The notes: generated by a model not told the origin, from the letters alone. DNA of 64,000 nt from Mixophyes australis (GCA_036250195.1 JAVHZZ010000001.1:377562707-377626706); one strand, 5' to 3'. Counted from the first letter of the stretch, positions 35,066 to 46,482 are shown. Numbers and translations: made by a program.

Positions 35066-36810
35066 AACAATAATAAAGACTGTATAGGCACTAGACAATA
35101 TAAATGTATTTAGCAAGCTAATAAAGTTAGACCAAAACTGATAAATATAATTTAATAGTTGCATTGCAAAATGTAAAACAAAATATAGCCTGCATACTGC
35201 AGGCAACATAGGTGTCTATGAGAGAATGTTCACCAACAATCATACTATAGTAACCCTACTGATATAGAGAAATTAATATCAATCAGGGTTTCCAATAGTC
35301 CATATCATGAATGTATTGCAGTCTCTATTTGGTGAGTTGTATATATCCCCAGTATATCAAGTTGGCTCCTCCTACTCCCACAAGTGGTTATGGTGAAATC
35401 TCCTAGTGTACGAATAATTTTGAAAAAGTCTCATTCCTCACGGGAATGAGAATGAGTGTCACTGTTTATAAAACAAATTCACGGATTCAGATCCACCTAC
35501 ATTTTCAAATTAGGGCATGGTGGCTTATAAGCAGGACGTGGGAGTCAAAAAACTTACCCCACCATAGGAGTCTTTTCTGGAATCTCTAGTCCTGGCCCGT
35601 CCTTCAGATGCAAGCTGCACTTGAAGTCTACCTCCAGATGTGTCCTAGTTCTCTCTCCTGTCGAGCATGCACATGCAGTGACATTAGTCTTTTGATGTTT
35701 CTAAAAGGGTTGAGTTCTTAGACTGAGATTAAATCAAGATTTCTCCCGGGCTGCCCCCCTCTACTATAAGACCTCCCTCGCTCTATCCGACAGTCCCCTA
35801 ACCTGTACACCTTCAAACGGGCACTTAAAGCTCATCTGTTCCTCAAAGCCTATCAGCCATCCTATTAACCATCTCATGCTTGTTCTTCTCACCCCCCTCC
35901 TCCCCTCTCCCTGTACGTGCTCCTCTTTCGCCTGATCCCCTCCAGTGAATCCCTTGTGTGCCTGTTGTCTGTTTGTTCTCCCTTTAGTATGTAAGCTTTC
36001 ACGAGCAGGGCCTATTTTCTGCTAGTTGGTCTTGATATTATTTGCCCATCCTGTATTCATTAGAACGACAATCACTTGATGCTTTGCTCCTAACACAGAC
36101 AAAGGCGGAAACATCAAAAAACTAACGTCACTGCATGCGTATACCCGATAGGAGAGAGAAGTAGGACACATCTGGAGGCAGACTTCAAGTGCGGCTTGCA
36201 TCAGAGGGACGGACCAGGATCGGAGATTCTGGGAAAGACTCCTATGGTGAGGTAAGTTATTTGACCCCCATGTCCCGCTCACCAGCCGCCACTGCCTGAT
36301 TTGAAAATGTAGGAGGATCTGAAACCATTTTATAGACAGTAATGCTCATTCTGTAGCACTTTCCATGGCTTTGTACAAAAAGACCTGTGAGAACTGAGAC
36401 TTTTCAGAATTATCTGTACACTAGGAGATTTCACCATAATTACTTGTTGAAATTGGAAAAAAAAAATAATACAATTGGGGATCTATACAACTCACCAAAT
36501 AGAGACTGCAATACATTTATGATATGGACTATTGGAAACCCTGATATTCATTTCTCTATATCAGTAACATTACTATAGTTCAAATGTTGATGAACATTCT
36601 CTGTGTGTTTTTATATATATAGACACATATGTTCCCTGCAGTATGCAGGCTATGGGTTATTGTGTAATATAAGTGGACTGATGCATATATTTGGTTTTAT
36701 ATTTTGTAATACAACTGTTAAATAATATGTATCAGTTTTGGTCTATAATAGCTTACATCGGACTAATACATTTATATGTACTGGAGCCTAGGGAATCTTT
36801 ATTACTGTTT
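35066..36810. repeat. foldback structure with inverted arms of about 640-700 bp
   Basis: The left arm (about 35066-35702) and the right arm (about 36108-36810) are imperfect inverted copies. Matching blocks include 'gggtttccaatagtccatat', 'gcagtctctatttggtgag', 'ggtgaaatctcctagtgtac', 'cctccagatgtgtcct' and 'agcctgcatactgcagg'. The right arm has extra insertions. The spacer holds an L2 fragment (35740-36055). It is either a transposon with very long TIRs (seen for example in MULE- or foldback-type elements) or two opposed copies of one repeat. Confidence 0.85.
35740..36055 (+). pseudogene. L2-like LINE C-terminus and 3' end fragment
   Basis: An intact stretch of 32 codons (35770-35865, stop 35866-35868) reads DLPRSIRQSPNLYTFKRALK and then AHLFLKAYQPSY. 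This is the conserved C-terminal tail of L2-type LINE proteins (pattern LP--IR...F---LK-HLF--AY). The 3' untranslated module 'tgtaagctttcacgagcagg' follows at about 35993. It is severely 5'-truncated and sits in the spacer between the arms of the foldback structure. Confidence 0.85.
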
Positions 36811-37065
36811 AGATATCTGGGAGGGTTGGAACCCACCCCCCACTCATATTCCCCATTTATTTTTGGCAGCCATTACAAATATTTCTGAAGGCAGTTCAGG
36901 CACCCATTATATATATAAACATTATATAAAAGTAGGCTCTTACTGGGCTTACAAACATGTTTACAGTAATATTGGGTTTGATTATTTTTTTAAATTACTA
37001 TACCCATAAATTGTAAATAAATACTTATAATGACAAAGACAGAATGAGAGTTGTAATGAATTGAA

Positions 37066-37340
37066 TACATTAAAAAAACAAGAGATTATCTGTGGAGTAA
37101 CCCAAGGATCAGAACTTGGAGTATTACTCTGTAGTATTTTTGATGACATTTCCTCATTTACTGGTATTGAAGGAAAAGTATACTTTTTTGCAAATAGCAC
37201 AAAATTATGAAATAGGGCAGACACACAAAGGGGGGGTGATCAAATGAGTGATGATATAGGCTTAATAGAAAAATGGTCAAGAGTGTGTCAACAACAGTTC
37301 AATGGCAAAAAAAGCAGAATCATGCAATTGTATCTGTCAG
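37066..37340 (+). pseudogene. CR1-like LINE reverse transcriptase fragment, catalytic motif lost
   Basis: Plus-strand frames read IFDDISSFTGIEGKVYFFAN (about 37137-37195) and, after a stop, NRADTQRG, DDIGLIEKWS and QQQFNGKKSRIMQL. This matches the CR1 reverse transcriptase region around the catalytic motif (family pattern GI--KV--FADDTKL...W---FN--KC--M). The FADD box has become FANS, so both catalytic aspartates are lost. It is the region immediately downstream of the part kept at 7652-8265, though the two are separate copies. Boundaries are approximate. Confidence 0.78.
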
Positions 37341-37519
37341 CCTAGGCTGGTATCAGCAAAATTGGTGTAACAAAGACCGTGGGGTCCTCCCGAAATGCTG
37401 GTACCAGCACTAGGTTATGACCAGAATTGGACAATACACCACTGAACGCAGCAAAATCCAATTCATCTTTGAGCGCAAATGACCCATACTACCGCCTATG
37501 ATTTCATGGGCGAATCAGG
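37341..37519. other. unclassified sequence
   Basis: Nothing recognised between the CR1 fragment and the following repeat. Confidence 0.35.
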
Positions 37520-37905
37520 GAGGAGACTGTGTGTGTGCATGTAGTCAATGTACAATAAGGGCGTGCCAAGCTCAACCCATGCAGCAACGTCTGATGCAAG
37601 CTTTAGGCATCTCAAAGGTCAGTGTTTTTCTGTCGTATAACTTGCACCAGTTACAAGTCGGGTGTAAGTGCCAATTACTAGTGATGATTGCTGTGTATGC
37701 ATGCTAGAACAATCTGCAATCAAGAACAACTGTAAAAATGCATTGTATGCATATTAGACATTCATAATATTCTAATAAATGTATTTAATGGGGAAAAAAT
37801 GAAAAAAATACTTATGTTTTGTCATTGATGACTGTATTATTGTGCGTTCTATTGGGACTTTATATTTCACCTGCAGTGTATTGTCTGTTAGAGCAGAGCA
37901 GACCT
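37520..37905 (+). repeat. unclassified repeat, uninterrupted paralogue of 2600-2871/6139-6360
   Basis: It shares 'gcaacgtctgatgcaagctt'-like and 'caactgtaaaaatg' blocks with 2690-2871 and 'attctaataaatgtattt' with 6165-6185. No hAT sequence lies between these blocks here, so this is the related empty site of hAT copy A. Confidence 0.65.
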
Positions 37906-38037
37906 AGACCTGTATTCATCAACAGACATATCTTTACATAGCTGTTGTTAAATATGGACATGTGTGTGCCCGATTTACATGCGTTTTAAAAAAAACGAAC
38001 AATACATTCGTTTTGCATGCCTTAATGAATCAGGCCC
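37906..38037. mobile_element. small MITE with ends related to GGGCCTGATTCAT
   Basis: The left end 'agacctgtattcatcaa' and the right end 'ttaatgaatcaggcccc'-like are inverted relatives. The centre includes 'cgaacaatacattcg'. 132 bp with no coding capacity. Confidence 0.5.
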
Positions 38038-38039
38038 TG

Positions 38040-39664
38040 AAGTGTGAATGGTCTTTCTGGTGTCCATAGCTGCAATTACAGTCACTACTTTCTACCCCGG
38101 CTAGCTGTTGGGCAACCAATACCAGAGGACCCCCCCTTCCACGAATAGTCACATGTAGACAGACTCTACTACAGTGATGTGGTGCAGTGCAAATAAAAAA
38201 AAGAGCGACAGGACATCTCAGTTCAAAACATAAACAAATTGTATTTATCCTCTCTTCTCCTCCAGTGCAAAAAAGCAGGTAAGGAGTATATGACCACTTC
38301 AACTCATCAAACACATACTTTTCAGCAATAAAATATTTCTGACAGTTCACGCACCCGTTGTTGTAGAGACAGTTATTACACAGCATCAGTAGAGCCAATC
38401 ATTTTCACAGTCAAACAGTAGGCATGGTCCAGAAGTTCTTGCACTATGCTTGTGCACATCATACCCTCCATAAGGACCCTCTTCCAACTTTTAGCCACTC
38501 TGCTTCCACACAGCAACCCCCTTCAAGCTATGGAGTAACTCTCCAAGGGGGCTCCTACTGCTAATGTATCGGGTACTTCCCCACTATTCGGGGATCACCC
38601 ATCATCTCTCACGGTAGCTGGGAACACTTCCAGATATTTTACAGCTGTTATGCAGCCCATTGGTCGGGAAACTCTGCATCACCAACTTGTAGTCACACCA
38701 CTGACTTCTGATTTACAGTACTCCCCTCCTCTTTAGGGGCACATAACTCAGTTACAAAGAGCATCTGGCCATCAACTCTCTTCCCGAGTGCTGACATTCC
38801 TCTGCACTATATAAGGGGCTCTCTTCCATCTCTGTTGTCACACCAATTTTTTTCCGTGGTAGCTGCCACGCACTCACCCCTATGCAAGGTCACGGTATGC
38901 ACTCCATGCCTCACTCTTACAGGCACACTCCTCCAGGCAGCACATCTAAAGACTTTACCATCAGTAGACCTTTGTAGTGGGGGCTTTCCTCCTCTTGTCC
39001 ACTTCTGGTGTACCCCTGAAGGTGAGGATTCTCCTCAGCAGCTCTACTGCTCACTATTGGGCTATTTGCTCCCCTTAATAAATTTAGAACTTTTACAACC
39101 CCCTTTCTGGGGTCTGAAATTGGCAACTTGCGGCACTTGCCGCGCATCCCCGTAACTACATGCCTATAAGAGGGGCTTTCCTATATTGCCCTTACTGGGC
39201 TCTTTCATTTCTGGCTCATGGCACCTGCCGCATCCCCTCTTCACTTGCCGGGGACCCGGGACTACCTTCTTCCTCCCAGGTCGCAGCTAGAAAATGGCTC
39301 CCCTTGGGGCAGAAGCCAGAGTCTTTATAGACACACCCCCTTTACCAGTTGGTCATGCCCTTACCAATGTATCATCAAGGGGAGGGTCTAACGGCCACTG
39401 CTCTTGCATTAGCACTGCAGTCTCATTTTGTCATGTATACTGAATTGCATTTTGATGTGGTGTTTTATATTTTAAATATTCATCAGTGAATAATAAAGTA
39501 TAATACCTAGAGAATAAGAATAGATGGTAAGATGTAAAATGCAGAAAATAGAAATCTTTATGTACAGTTGGTCACTTCCCAAAAATAGTGACTTTTCCAC
39601 TGACCAATTTTCACAACATGTGACTATACTTTGAAATTAAGGAGAAATGGCAACTATACATCAA
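38040..39664 (-). other. unclassified GC-richer block, possible LTR or retroelement leader
   Basis: From 38040 to 39420 the base composition is clearly richer in C than its surroundings, with repeated phrases such as 'ggggctttcct' and 'actgggct'. The minus strand has a 122-codon frame at 38030-38398 with a cysteine-rich start but no recognisable domain. The impression is of an old retroelement LTR or leader, without boundaries to support it. 39420-39664 is AT-rich. Confidence 0.3.
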
Positions 39665-39936
39665 CTATATATTAGAGATGCTCAGGCTCAATTCCCTGAG
39701 AACCAAATACACCCGAACTTAGCAGATCCGAGTACCGAGCCGAGCCAGCGAGGCAAAACATCATCATAACGTCACCGGATCTCGCGAGTTTTGGATTCTA
39801 TAAGTATCGTCCCCCACGGTGATCCAGTACCATTTCACTGAGGGACACAGAAGGGGTGGCACAGTTGGGCAGCATCATAAGTAGAAAAGAAAAAGGAATG
39901 GTAGCAGTGTTCTTCAAAGTCTCCAGTGACATTCAG

Positions 39937-40380
39937 GAGAGCTCCATTGCTCCATTGCTAACTGTCATAGCTGAAATACAAATAATAGGTCTGGCAAGCT
40001 TGATCTTCTAAATCTGCAGTCACATTGTACTGTGTTATATAGGTAACACACAAGGAGGAGAGCTCCATTGCTCCATTGCTAATTGTCATTGCTGAAATAG
40101 AAATAATAGGGCTAGCAGGCTTGGTCTTCTAAATCTGCAGTCCTACTGTGTTATATAGGTAAAACACAAAGAGGAGAGTTCCACTGCTTCATTGCTAATT
40201 GTCATTGCTGAAATAGAAATAATAGGACTGGCAGGCTTGATCTTCTAAATCTGCAGTCACATTGTACTGTGTTATATAGGTAAAACACAAAGAGGAGAGC
40301 TCCATTGCTTCATTGCTAATTGTCATTGCTGAAATAGAAATAATAGGGCTGGCAGTCTTGTTCTAAATCTGAGCTGATGT
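39937..40380 (-). repeat. 121-bp tandem array in the hAT copy C 3' region
   Basis: Units start with 'gagagctccattgct' at 39937, 40058, 40174 and 40295 (periods 121, 116, 121), giving about 3.7 copies. A decayed relative lies at the corresponding place in copy A (5640-5960). Confidence 0.9.
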
Positions 40381-40429
40381 TGATAGATCTTAGATCCTGG
40401 CAAAGCGAATAAAGTACTTAATCTACAAG

Positions 40430-40936
40430 TGCAACATAATTAGTGGAATTGCTTTATTTAATTTCCTTCTTCAATTTCTCTTGCTGCTTTTTAAAAAGTC
40501 TAATCAGGGGAATCACTTGACTCAAACTAACAGTGTCTGCACTCTCTTCACAGATGACTACTTTGAGTGGTTTCAGCACCATGCACAGCATGGAAAGAAT
40601 TCTCCACTGTGCTGGACTAAAGTACATTCCCCCTAAATTCTATTCTTCTTGCAGCTGCTGCATTCTCCTACATGCTGTTGCAAAATCCCGAAAATGACCC
40701 TAAATATGTCGGGCACAGACTGCATCTCCTGCATGTCATTGTCATTTTTTAAAAAAGTTCTGTACAACCAAGTTTATTGTGTGAGCAAAACAGGGAATGT
40801 GATGGAATTCCCCCCGCTTTAATGCTATAACAATATTGGTGTCGTTATCAGAAATCACATATCCTCAGGGGAGTCCAAGCAGGATAAGCCATGTTGCAAA
40901 AACATCCCTTAGTTTTTCAAACAGGTTGTCAGCGGC
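40430..40936 (-). pseudogene. hAT transposase pseudogene, middle part (copy C)
   Basis: On the minus strand this equals copy A from about 4363 to 4830: it begins 'ccgctgacaacctgtttgaa', includes a tract equivalent to the 'ggatatgtgatttctgataa' region and ends near the 'gaagaaggaaattaaataa' tract. Stops are frequent. The C-terminal dimerisation part is absent, and the sequence passes into the 121-bp array. It joins the N-terminal part at 46483 once the nested L2 is removed. Confidence 0.82.
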
Positions 40937-42659
40937 ATTACATTTGACTAGAGATGGGCGGGCTCGGTTCCCCGAGATCCGAATTCAACCGAATTTAGGG
41001 TATCCAAGTACCGAGCCGAGTACGATCGGTACTCTCCCGCCCATTCGGTTTCGTAATCGAGGCAAAACGTCATCGTGACGTATTCATTTTTCTGAGCTCG
41101 GATCTCGCGAGATTTGAAAAGCATAAATACCCGCCTCCACAGCAATTCATCACCATTTGACAGGGAGAGAGCAGGGTTAGGTCACACTGGCTATATCAGC
41201 GCAGGGACAGTGATTGATTGTATTAAACAGCATTGAAAGCTTAATACCAGATTGTTACAGCAGTAAGAGGAGAAGAGAGGAGGGATTTTTGTTCAGTTTC
41301 TGGCACTCTAAGTGCTATTGGGGTGTCCCCCATTCTTTTGCAGAAATTTTTCTGGCTGGGAAAAAAAACCTATATTGCAGTACTTTAATAAGAAATATAT
41401 TTATATATTTAGCACTTTCATTTGCTTTTGAGGTGTCCCCCATTCTTTTGCAGAAATTTATCTGGCTGTGAAAAAAGATTTGTAGCACTACAAGTGCTTA
41501 GGGCTCAGAATGGATTCAAAGCAGTCCACATATGAGCAAAATGAGCAACCAGGTTCTGTCACCAGTCCTGATGGTAGTGTTCCCAGTACGTCATCTGGGA
41601 AAGGCGATGTCAAACTACACCGTGTTTTGAAATTATCTAAAAAAACACACACCAAAAAAAAAATGTACGGTGTTGAAGCAAAAACAAAGTCTAACTGAGG
41701 AAAAGTTAAGTGCCAATAAAAAAAAAATTGCCAACATGCCCTTCTACACACGTAGTGGCAAAGAGAGAATGAGGCCTTCGCCTTTCTCTATTAGTGGCAG
41801 ATCCAAAAATGTTACCGAGCCTACAAGTGGTGCACAACTACTGTTACGCGTCAAAGCGGAGCTGCAAGATAACAGTAAGGCATTGGAGGATAATGTTTGC
41901 TCTGAATCAGAAATGACACCTATCGCTGTGGAGAGTCCATCCAACAGTGGAATGTCTAATCGTGAGCATTCTGTTAGTGTACCCATAAAGATGGGCCCTT
42001 TCAGCAGTTCTGCTGATGTGTGCCTGAACAGCCCGAGTGTAGCCGGTGATACACCAATTGAGGATGCCACTTTGGAATTAGAGGAGGATGAGGGGGAGAT
42101 TTGTGTAGGTGACGATGGCGCTAATGAGGATGTTGATGAGGATGAGGTTGTTTGTGTAAGTCCTGCACCAGTGGCAGCAGTTCTGGCACGTGACAAGAAA
42201 AAGGCCATTGTCATGCCAGGCCATAAAACAAAAAAATCCACTTCTTATGTGTGGAATTATTTCTACCCAAATCCAGACAACAATTGTCTAGCCATTTGTA
42301 GTGTATGTCAAGCCACAGTCAGTCGAGGGAGGGACCTTAATCATCTTGGAACCTCGTCTATGTTACGCCATTTAACTAGAGTTCATGGCAAAGTGTTGTG
42401 AAAAGCTGAAAGTTCTTCCCAAAAAAAACAGCAATCCATCATCAGCTAAGACCCTCCGGTCACCGACATCCCGACGGCTACAAAATACACCCACCACATC
42501 ATCCTCATCAATATCCTCAGTAGCGCTCGGAGTTAGCCCTGCATCCCACTTATTAAGACTGGATGACTCCTGCACTCCTCTGAAGAAAGCGTTAGTCCCA
42601 CTGCTGCTGCTGCTGTTGCTGTTGCTGCTGCTGGGGGTGAATCGTCATCCCAGAGGCAG

Positions 42660-43445
42660 TGTCAGGATTTCCCAGGTATGACCACGGAGAGGGGATAAGT
42701 GGTTATAATGAGTTTATTAACAAACACAGATGACAAGGTAACTCACGAGACAATGCAATGTGCAGATGAGAAACAACAGGTAACTGCAATAGTAGATTTC
42801 AACAGACAGTGTGGAACTATAAGTACCAGGTATAATGGTTGAAGATGCAAGAGTCCAGTAGCAGGTAACAGCAGTAGAGAATACAATGAAATAATTTGCA
42901 GGAGTCCAGATAGCAGACAACAGCAGTAGTGAATTCAATGGAGAAACATGCAGGAGTCCAGATAGCAGATAACAGCTGACAACTTGGTAATGCAGGCAGT
43001 AGATGACAACTTGGTAATGCAGACAGTAGATGACAACTTGGTAATGCAGACAGTAGCTGACAACTTGGTAATGCAGACAGTAGCTGACAACTTGGTAATG
43101 CAGACAGTAGCTGACAACTTGGTAATGCAGACTGGAGCTGACAACTTGGTAATGCAGACTGGAGCTGACAACTTGGTAATGCAGACTGGAGCTGAGCACA
43201 TGGAAATGCTCACAGGAACAAAGCACATGAAAATGCTCACAGGAGTGACCTGATGATCTGGCCCAGACTGTTTGAAGCAGGCAGGTATAAATAGGCCTCA
43301 TGCAGCTGAAACCACTCCCAGTGATCAAGGAGAATAATCAAGTAGCACAGTGGCCCCTTTGGTGGGCAGTGGTACTACAAGTGGAAAGCATAACAAATCC
43401 AATAGAGTCACTGCAGACAGCAGCTGCAGAGTGCAAGTCGTGGCA
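42660..43445 (-). mobile_element. solo LTR (gypsy-like), inside hAT copy B
   Basis: The insertion begins TGTCAGG and ends GTGGCA. The 5 bp GGCAG flanks it on both sides (42655-42659 and 43446-43450), as for an LTR retroelement integrase. On the minus strand it has a TATA-like 'cctatttatacctgcc' (about 43283) and a polyadenylation-like 'taataaactcatt' (about 42713). Copy A has no such sequence at the corresponding place. 786 bp with no internal genes, so it is a product of LTR-LTR recombination. Confidence 0.92.
42977..43246. repeat. 27-bp minisatellite within the solo LTR
   Basis: The unit 'tgacaacttggtaatgcaga' plus 7 bp is repeated about eight times (42977-43192), with two decayed units after it. 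A 9-residue repeat (LVMQTVADN) is therefore open on the plus strand, and similar repeats are open on the minus strand. They are by-products of the array. Confidence 0.93.
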
Positions 43446-44266
43446 GGCAGGTCAAGAAAATGAGCAGTCCTACATTTCAGCAATTAACTGTGAAACAATC
43501 ATTTGCTAGGGGAAGCAAATATGACAGCAGTCACCCAGTCGCCAAGCGAATCACAGACGCCATGGCTGCAATGTTAGTGTTAGATCTGCGTCCAATCTCC
43601 ACAATCAACGCAGCCGGTTTTTCACAGTTAATTGAAGTTTTGTGTCCGCGATACAGAATTCCACCGTGACACCATTTTTCCCGTAAAGCTATTCCACAAC
43701 TATACCACAAAGTGTGTAAAAATGTAGAGATTGCGCTGCCATTCTGTCCACTTAACCACAGATATGTGGACAAGTGGAAGTGGGCAAACCAAAGACTATA
43801 TGACTGTGACAGCCCACTGGGTTGGTCATTCACCTTCACCAGCAGGAACAGCAGCAGCATGTACACCACTACGTAACATTTGTCACAGGCAGGCCACTCT
43901 TTGTATCACCGGCTTCACTAACAGGCATACAGCTGACAATTTGTTACATTACAGCTGGGTGATTTCCAGCACATTCCCTGTTTTGCTCACACCATCAACT
44001 TGGTGGTGCAGAGCTTCCTATGAAATAACCGTGAGGTGCAGGAGATGCTTTCGGTGGCCCGTAAAATTTCAGGCCATTTCAGGCATTCAACGACAGAATG
44101 TAGGAGATTACAGCAGCTCCAAGAGCAGTTTAACTTGCCCTGCCACCAACTTAAGCAAGAGGTGGTAACTAGGTGGAATTCCACCCTGTACATGCTTCAA
44201 AGGATGGAGGAACAGCACAAAGCCATCCAAGCATATTGCACAAACCATGACAGTGGGAAAGGAGGT

Positions 44267-44333
44267 GTTTGTCCCCAATTGTAAAACACTATGGAATATG
44301 TTAGCGCTATATAAATAAATGATGATGATGATG
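44267..44333 (+). mobile_element. very short LINE 3'-tail insertion in the copy B transposase
   Basis: 'ccccaattgtaaaacactat', 'gcgctatataaataaatgat' and a GATGAT tail interrupt the transposase frame. The corresponding place in copy A (about 4660) lacks it. Same tail as at 48332-48485 and 51166-51238. Confidence 0.8.
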
Positions 44334-45673
44334 TATTTCAGTCTTGCACAGTGGGGAATCCTTTCAGTGCTGTGCAAGGTGCTGAAACCATTTGAAGTTG
44401 TGACGTGTGAGGTGAGTGCAGACTCTGCTAGTTTGAGCCAAGTCATTCCTTTAATTAGACTATTGGAAAAGCAGCTTGAGAAACTGAATGAGGAGCTGAA
44501 GGCAAGCAATTCAGCAAAGTATGTTGGCCTTGTCGATCAAGTACTTCATTCGCTTCACAATGATCCTCGAGTTATTAAGATCTTGAACTCGGATCAGTAC
44601 GTTTTGGCCTTGATCCAAGGTTTAAGACCTACATTGAGTCTTTACTTGTAAATGAGCGAGATGTGAACTGTTGCAAGGAGCTATTGCTCAGCAAGTTGGC
44701 CGCTGAACTGGGCCTCGGCTTGACTACGTGTCCTCCTTCACATTCTCAAGCTGCTGCTGCTCGTAAAAAATTAAATTTCCAAAAAAGAAGCAGGAAAGAC
44801 GCAGGGGGCAGACCAGAACAATTTAACATCTGGGCTGGTTTGAAGGATTTTTCTAAAAAATGTGTCACCTTGCCCATAACTCCATCCAATACGAGTATAA
44901 ACATGCAAAGGATGGTGGAGGATTATTTTCAAGAGGTAATTGATATTGAAATGTCAGACAGTCCCTTTCCTTACTGGGAGGAAAAGCAGGCCATTTGGAA
45001 ACCCATGTACAAACTTGCTTTTTAATATCTAAGCTGCCCACCCTCCAGTGTGTACTCTGAGTGAGTATTCAGTACTGCCAGGAACTTAGTCAGTGATCGC
45101 CGTAGAAGGTTACTTCCAAAAAATGTGGAGAAAATGATGTTTATAAAAATTAACTACATCTTCCACGAGGAAGGCCTTCACCATCAAAGACATCCAAGCA
45201 CTAACTGTTCTCTAATGGCTTTTCTACAACTGGAGGGGGACCTATAGAGACAGAAACCAAACTGCCTTTGTCCATTTCTTTACATATTTAACTATAAGTG
45301 TAGGGTGTAATATACACCCAAAGACGATGGCTGCATTGCCAATATGCATAGATGGAGAGGAAGACAATCTGGTTTGTGTGTAGAGTTAATGAAGGCCTAC
45401 CTACCAGGAATTAAACTGTTATTTTGATAATTTATTAGCTTTACAATTACATTACTTATCCAAGAAACAGGTGGAGCACTAAATTTGGTTATTGTAGGCC
45501 CAAAAACATTGATTTTCCAACAAAATAGCAAAACAAAACCAAAACCAAAACACGCAATGGCGGTTTTGCAAAACCAAAACACGATGGTAATCCAGATCCA
45601 AAACCGAATACAAAACCAAAACAAGAGGATCAGTGACCATCTCTACCTTTGACCTGCCCTTGTCTCGTCTCTG

Positions 45674-46028
45674 ATATCCATCATCATCATCATCACCATT
45701 TATTTATATAACGCCACTGATTCCGCAGCGCTGTACAGAGAACTCACATCAGTCCCTGCCCCATTGGGGCTTACAGTCTAAGTTCCCTAACATACCCACA
45801 CACACAGACAGACAAAGAGAGAGAGACTAGGGTCAATTTTGATAGCAGCCAATTAACCTACCAGTATGTTTTTGGAGTGTGGGAGGAAACCGGACCACCC
45901 GGAGGAAACCCACGCAAACACGGGGAGAACATACAAACTCCACACAGAAAAGGCCATGGACAGGACTTGAACTCATGACCCCAGTGCTGTGAGGCAGAAG
46001 TGCTAACCACTTTGGCACCGTGCTGCCC
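45674..46028 (-). mobile_element. V-SINE, full length
   Basis: On the minus strand it runs from a tRNA-like head (GGGCAGCACGGTG... with the B-box-like GAGTTCAAGTCC) through the central domain 'cgtgggtttcctccgggtgg' to an L2-like tail ending in GATGAT. The central domain is that of V-SINEs such as zebrafish DANA. RNA polymerase III would transcribe an active copy and an L2-type LINE would mobilise it. It sits in the nested L2 just downstream of hAT copy B. The A box is mutated (TGCCAAAGTGG). Confidence 0.88.
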
Positions 46029-46439
46029 TAACTTCCGCCTTCAAGACTTCTCCTGTGCTGCTCCCACTTTTGGAGTTCCCTACCACGCTCAATCAGACTT
46101 TCCCACAGCCTTCAAATCTTTAGATGCTCTTTGAAAACCCATCTCTTTTTTAGAGGTGACCTTATCCTCGATAACACTATTCACACTAACGCACCCTCAC
46201 AACTATCCCAATCTTCACTCTGAGCCACACTCGCTCCTCTTGTTTCAGCTGTACCCTATTCCCTTTAGAATGTAAGCTCTCTAATGAGCAGGGTCCTCCA
46301 TACCCTTTGTTTTCATGCCATTCATTTTGTCTGCCTTGTCTGTTCTTGTTATACGTATGTCTTGTTTTATGTATCTCCTTCTCTTTCCCTAAGGTACAGT
46401 GCTGTGGAGCACTGTGGTGCCTTACAAATCTATATTTAT

Positions 46440-46479
<40 letters not shown>

Positions 46480-46482
46480 TGC

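Larger units (their letters stand above)
41510..45200 (+). pseudogene. hAT transposase pseudogene with BED finger and dimerisation region (copy B)
   Basis: This is the most complete transposase here. It starts MDSKQSTYEQNEQPGSV at 41510. After a frameshift in an A-run near 41660 it continues through a serine-rich and acidic N-terminus to 42401. An intact BED finger (about 42240-42395) reads SYVWNYFYPNPDN, CSVCQATVS and MLRHLTRVHGK, giving the C2-H2 pattern. Another frameshift follows, then the solo LTR (42660-43445), then FQQLTVKQSFARGSKYD. The hAT core signature VTRWNSTLYMLQRM is at about 44165. A LINE-tail insertion (44267-44333) precedes CKVLKPFEVVTCE. The C-terminal dimerisation block VFSTARNLVSDRRRRLLPKN lies at about 45065-45124, just after an in-frame stop. 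There are several stops in total. The family drives cut-and-paste transposition; this copy cannot. Confidence 0.92.
40949..45645 (+). mobile_element. hAT element copy B, nested in the L2
   Basis: It begins TAGAGATG with a CTCGG-type subterminal region (40949) and ends with a TTTTGG-type region and CATCTCTA (45645). The flanks catttgac and cctttgac agree at 7 of 8 positions (40941-40948 and 45646-45653). The transposase pseudogene is on the plus strand. The module order is reversed relative to copies A and C. It contains a solo LTR and a short LINE-tail insertion. Confidence 0.9.
40937..46482 (+). mobile_element. L2-like LINE inserted in hAT copy C, itself split twice
   Basis: Recognisable L2 sequence is in three pieces: 40937-40948, 45654-about 45673 and 46029-46482. 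The last piece reads FWSSLPRSIRLSHSLQIF and SLKTHLFFRGDL (46070-46165), the L2 C-terminal tail. It is followed by the 3' module 'atgtaagctctctaatgagc' at 46269 and an (ATA)n tail at 46441-46480. In copy A the hAT sequence runs uninterrupted across the point where this LINE sits, so the limits follow from that comparison. It is strongly 5'-truncated. hAT copy B and a V-SINE interrupt it. Confidence 0.78.

Noticed and set aside
38030..38398. 122-codon minus-strand frame with a cysteine-rich start (small secreted protein?)
   Set aside because: No signal peptide pattern, no known domain, and it overlaps the end of a small MITE. Most likely chance within retroelement-like sequence.
41744..42241. 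A 165-codon serine-rich minus-strand frame
   Set aside because: Shadow of the acidic and serine-rich N-terminus of the copy B transposase on the other strand.
42598..42632. CTG/CAG-type trinucleotide run, possibly a disease-type repeat
   Set aside because: It encodes a short alanine- or leucine-like tract in the transposase linker. The corresponding places in copies A and C have similar short GCTGCT runs, so it belongs to the element.
42717..43328. A 203-codon minus-strand frame with repeated hydrophobic residues, resembling a membrane protein
   Set aside because: It lies wholly inside the solo LTR and its repeats are the 27-bp array.
40949..45645. Copy B transposase as a domesticated ZBED-like host gene
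   Set aside because: Terminal repeats and target duplication are present and the frame has many stops, frameshifts and two insertions. It is an ordinary dead transposon.
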